This document shows, in pieces, positions 20,667-21,061 of a DNA stretch of 21,061 nucleotides. Position 1 is the first letter of the stretch, and each line of letters begins with the position of its first letter. Under the pieces are notes generated by a model. The model saw only the letters and a program-made list of their open reading frames with translations. It ran no database searches and was not told the origin of the DNA. Source of the DNA: a virus; IMG/VR virus record IMGVR_UViG_3300032308_001506, positions 1-21,061 of that record. One strand, given 5' to 3'. Made by a program: the position numbers and the translations under genes.

Positions 20667-21061
20667 TATTTAGCCAGCCCATTATTCTTGCGGAATGGTC
20701 GAATCAAGGCTTCAACGTCTGCATCGAATTTGGCGGTAAGTCGGACTGTGCCTAAGTCTGGGCTTCCTGCGATTCCGAATGGTGACTGGCGGCGTGTGAA
20801 AAGACGAGCTGCTTGGATCAAGGTTGCCATGTTGATTTCTGCTGGAACTGCTGTCCATCCCCAGACGCCTGTAATCTTGCAGGCCTGTGGTAAATAATAA
20901 GGCCAAACATATCGGCCGATTGCAAGAATGCGGTTGACTGGCCATCCGCGCTGTGGGTTATTTACTGGCTCGAGCATGTAGTCGCTGGTTGACCAGACGG
21001 TATCCCATGTCTGATTAAAGTTATCGTCTGTCGCGACTTGTGTGATGGAAACATTATCGTC
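20666..21061 (-). CDS. Head-tail connector protein, N-terminus cut by window edge
   Basis: The frame is open to the right edge; in-frame codons before the first internal Met read DDNVSITQVATDDNFNQTWD and so on, so the internal ATG at 20977 is not the true start. The segments WSTSDYMLEPVNNPQRGWPV, INMATLIQAARLFTRRQSPF and the charged C-terminal VEALIRPFRKN fit a gp6-like connector that joins portal and tail. At least 131 residues are present. Confidence 0.75.
   Translation of the reverse strand, partial: DDNVSITQVATDDNFNQTWDTVWSTSDYMLEPVNNPQRGWPVNRILAIGRYVWPYYLPQACKITGVWGWTAVPAEINMATLIQAARLFTRRQSPFGIAGSPDLGTVRLTAKFDADVEALIRPFRKNNGLAK

Overview
The window is part of a double-stranded DNA tailed phage (or prophage) of an actinobacterium. 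It has a siphovirus-type tail module: connector, tail terminator, tail tube, frameshifted tail assembly chaperone, 762-residue tape measure and tail tip. It also has a CHAP endolysin with a holin and a phage replication module. A WhiB-family regulator with all four cysteines points to an actinobacterial host, because that family is confined to Actinobacteria and their phages. Base composition is moderate, well below Streptomyces or Mycobacterium, which suggests a low-GC actinobacterium such as the freshwater lineages; this is inference. No terminase, portal, capsid, polymerase or integrase is visible, so both ends continue into the rest of the genome.

Layout. From the right edge to about 8430 all genes are on the minus strand, most of them overlapping as TAATG or ATGA. 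In transcription order they are: head-tail connector (cut by the right edge), tail terminator, a small protein, two tandem tail-tube paralogues, tail assembly chaperone with a -1 frameshift site, a gp10-like protein, tape measure, tail-tip protein, a fibre-like protein, three paralogous ~160-185 aa tail-tip/fibre proteins, several small proteins, a membrane protein, endolysin, holin, a DUF6378 protein, two glycosyltransferases and an NAD-dependent sugar epimerase. This transcript ends at a strong hairpin at 8388-8424.

A convergent plus-strand operon (7132-8381) of seven tiny overlapping genes ends at the same hairpin. It encodes three zinc-ribbon-like proteins, a 55 aa protein, two membrane proteins and a 43 aa ribbon-helix-helix protein. 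It probably acts early or in regulation.

A divergent minus-strand operon (6883 to the left edge) carries replication and recombination: small membrane protein, unknown 112 aa protein, Holliday-junction-resolvase-like nuclease, WhiB-HTH regulator, SLT-like muralytic protein, a YqaJ-type accessory protein, an acidic 29 aa protein, a Cas4-like Fe-S nuclease, a 37 aa protein, an ssDNA-binding protein, a tRNA-like element, a C5 cytosine methyltransferase broken by three frameshifts, an FmdB zinc ribbon and a primase-polymerase/ATPase cut by the left edge.

The most notable observations are: the methyltransferase whose frame is broken at G8 and G9 tracts (phase variation, decay or homopolymer sequencing error); a 164-codon overlapping frame inside it; the truncated tRNA-like element beside it; the zinc-ribbon/RHH mini-operon; and the -1 frameshift in the tail chaperone.
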